From: Forficula auricularia
Lineage: Eukaryota > Arthropoda > Insecta > Dermaptera > Forficulidae
Reading direction: 5' to 3'
NCBI GenBank assembly: GCA_024734495.1
Contig: JALMQS010000085.1
Span: forward strand, 310,001 to 374,000
DNA: 64,000 nucleotides
The notes under the pieces were generated by a model. The model was not told the DNA's origin and did not search any database. It worked only from the letters and a program-made list of their open reading frames with translations. Below are positions 62,868-64,000 of this stretch, piece after piece. Within the stretch, counting starts at the first letter, position 1, and every line of letters begins with the position of its first letter. A program made the translations under genes and the position numbers.

Positions 62868-64000
62868 CCAGGTGCACCGGAAAGTCATTACCGGTTTTTC
62901 TAACAGATGTCGCTAGGCTTAAGTATGCAATGTTATGATTTGACACATATGCATTTTATTCTACTGACATCAAGCTTCAAAGCTATACATGTTATATTTT
63001 GCGAAAGTAACACCTTCATAGATTTATACCTCTTTGAAAATGTCAAGTTTCATGCCTGAAAACGTGCATTTGCGGCACGCATTACTTTTCTTATTTAATC
63101 AAAAGAAAAAAGCCGCTGAAAGTCATCGTTTGCTGGTAGAAACTTACGGTGAGCATGCTTTAACCTTAAAAACATGTGAGGTGTGGTTTCGAAAATTCAA
63201 AAGTGGTGATTTCGATGTGCAAGATAAAGAACGTTCTGGTAGACCAAAAAAGTTTGAAGATGCGAAACTACAGGAGTTATTGGATGAAGACCCAACCCAA
63301 ACTCAAAAACAATTGGCAGAAGCGTTAAATGTGGCTCAAGAAACGATTAGTGACCGATTACGAGCAATGGGGAAAATCCAAAAAGTGGGAAGATGGGTGC
63401 CACATCAATTGAATGACAGGCAAATGGAAAATCGAAAAATCGTCTGTGAAATGCTGCTTCAAAGGTATGATCGGAAGTCATTTCTGCATCGAATAGTGAC
63501 GGGTGATGAAAAGTGGATTTACTTTGAAAACCCTAAGCGCAAAAAATCATGGTTATCACCTGGCGAAGCCGGCCCATCGACTCCAAGGCCAAATCGTTTC
63601 GGTCGCAAGACAATGCTCTGTGTTTGGTGGGACCAGAGTGGCGTGGTGTATTACGAACTGTTGAAACCTGGTGAAACAGTTAATAGTGATCGCTACCGAC
63701 AACAAATGATCAATTTGAACCACGCATTGATCGAAAAACGTCCAGAATGGGCCCGAAGACACGGTAAAGTGATTTTACAACACGATAACGCGCCGTCTCA
63801 TAAAGCAAAACCGGTCAAGGAAGCGTTGAAAGCACTTGGGTGGGACATATTATCGCACCCGCCGTACTCTCCAGACCTTGCCCCGTCCGACTATCAACTT
63901 TTCGCATCGATGGGACACGCGCTTGCAGAGCAGCACTTCGCCAATTTCGAAGAAGTTAGAAAATGGCTCGATGAATGGTTTTGCTCAAAGGACAAACAGT
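62868..64000 (+). mobile_element. mariner transposon (mauritiana-type), cut by the window end
   Basis: The left inverted end starts CCAGGTGCACCGGAAAGTCA directly after a TA (62866-62867), matching the CCAGGTG start of mauritiana-type mariners. The transposase begins at 63040. The right end is outside the window. Confidence 0.9.
63040..64000 (+). CDS. mariner transposase, open to the window edge (320 codons)
   Basis: Cut-and-paste DNA transposase. No stop in 320 codons, of ~345 in the family. An N-terminal helix-turn-helix region is followed by WVPHQL near residue 119, TGDEKW with Asp156, LQHDNAPSH with Asp249 and YSPDLAPSDY with Asp284, which together form a complete DD34D triad at the positions known for Mos1. 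VWWDQSGVVYYELLKPGETV is nearly identical to mauritiana-subfamily members. The start ATG follows ~170 bp of 5' UTR. The reading frame is unbroken in view, so the copy may be active if the last ~25 codons and right end are intact. Confidence 0.93.
   Translation, partial: MSSFMPENVHLRHALLFLFNQKKKAAESHRLLVETYGEHALTLKTCEVWFRKFKSGDFDVQDKERSGRPKKFEDAKLQELLDEDPTQTQKQLAEALNVAQETISDRLRAMGKIQKVGRWVPHQLNDRQMENRKIVCEMLLQRYDRKSFLHRIVTGDEKWIYFENPKRKKSWLSPGEAGPSTPRPNRFGRKTMLCVWWDQSGVVYYELLKPGETVNSDRYRQQMINLNHALIEKRPEWARRHGKVILQHDNAPSHKAKPVKEALKALGWDILSHPPYSPDLAPSDYQLFASMGHALAEQHFANFEEVRKWLDEWFCSKDKQ

Noticed and set aside
58839..64000. Search for exon 1 of P450 gene 3
   Set aside because: No membrane anchor with PYExP and LGN motif found on the minus strand; likely beyond the window.
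1..64000. CRISPR arrays, operons, ribosome binding sites
   Set aside because: The DNA is eukaryotic (spliced genes, SINEs, LINEs); direct repeats present are satellites or transposon copies without spacer structure.

Overview
The window is eukaryotic, AT-rich arthropod nuclear DNA, most likely from an insect. The genes have GT-AG introns, and the cytochrome P450s look CYP9-like (CYP3 clan). There is a mauritiana-type mariner, tRNA-derived SINEs with poly-A tails and many arthropod repeat families. I cannot name the species.

The host genes are three head-to-tail P450 genes on the minus strand. Gene 1 (1427..12063) has exons 1-6; its K-helix and haem exons lie off the left edge. Gene 2 (20352..44611) is complete: eight exons keep one frame and give 506 codons. 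Gene 3 (48283..58838) has exons 2-8; its first exon lies beyond 58838, probably off the right edge. Genes 2 and 3 are recent tandem duplicates. Their introns and 3' flanks still align, so many insertions can be polarised against an empty site in the paralogue.

The rest is dense mobile DNA. 0-12 kb (introns of gene 1): long foldback elements, a foldback whose arms carry hammerhead-ribozyme-like motifs, an internally deleted hAT, and a composite ACCGACTTC repeat. 12-20 kb (intergenic): decayed LINE and Penelope-like fragments, a second hammerhead-like motif, and a young gag-only LTR retrotransposon with 4-bp target duplication. 20-30 kb: a hAT carrying a SINE, a tandem repeat, and paired tRNA-like modules. 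30-36 kb: a decayed Ty3/gypsy element. 37-41 kb: a three-level nest (TIR element, then a 5'-truncated LINE, then a second LINE). 41-44 kb: a ~120-bp satellite array and three SINEs. 45.8-47.5 kb: an unclassified DNA transposon with ~95-bp inverted ends around a decayed ORF of an uncharacterised arthropod protein family, itself broken by a Harbinger-type MITE. 48-58 kb: a hAT MITE, a solo LTR and a nearly full-length Jockey-type LINE in introns of gene 3. 59-64 kb: repeats, a hAT with 8-bp target duplication, and a mariner with an open transposase frame cut by the window end.

The most notable items are the hammerhead-like ribozyme motifs in short foldbacks and near a Penelope remnant, the TIR transposon around an uncharacterised gene family, the nested insertions, and the loss of the I-helix acidic residue in P450 genes 2 and 3. 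All calls come from reading the sequence; no database search was run.
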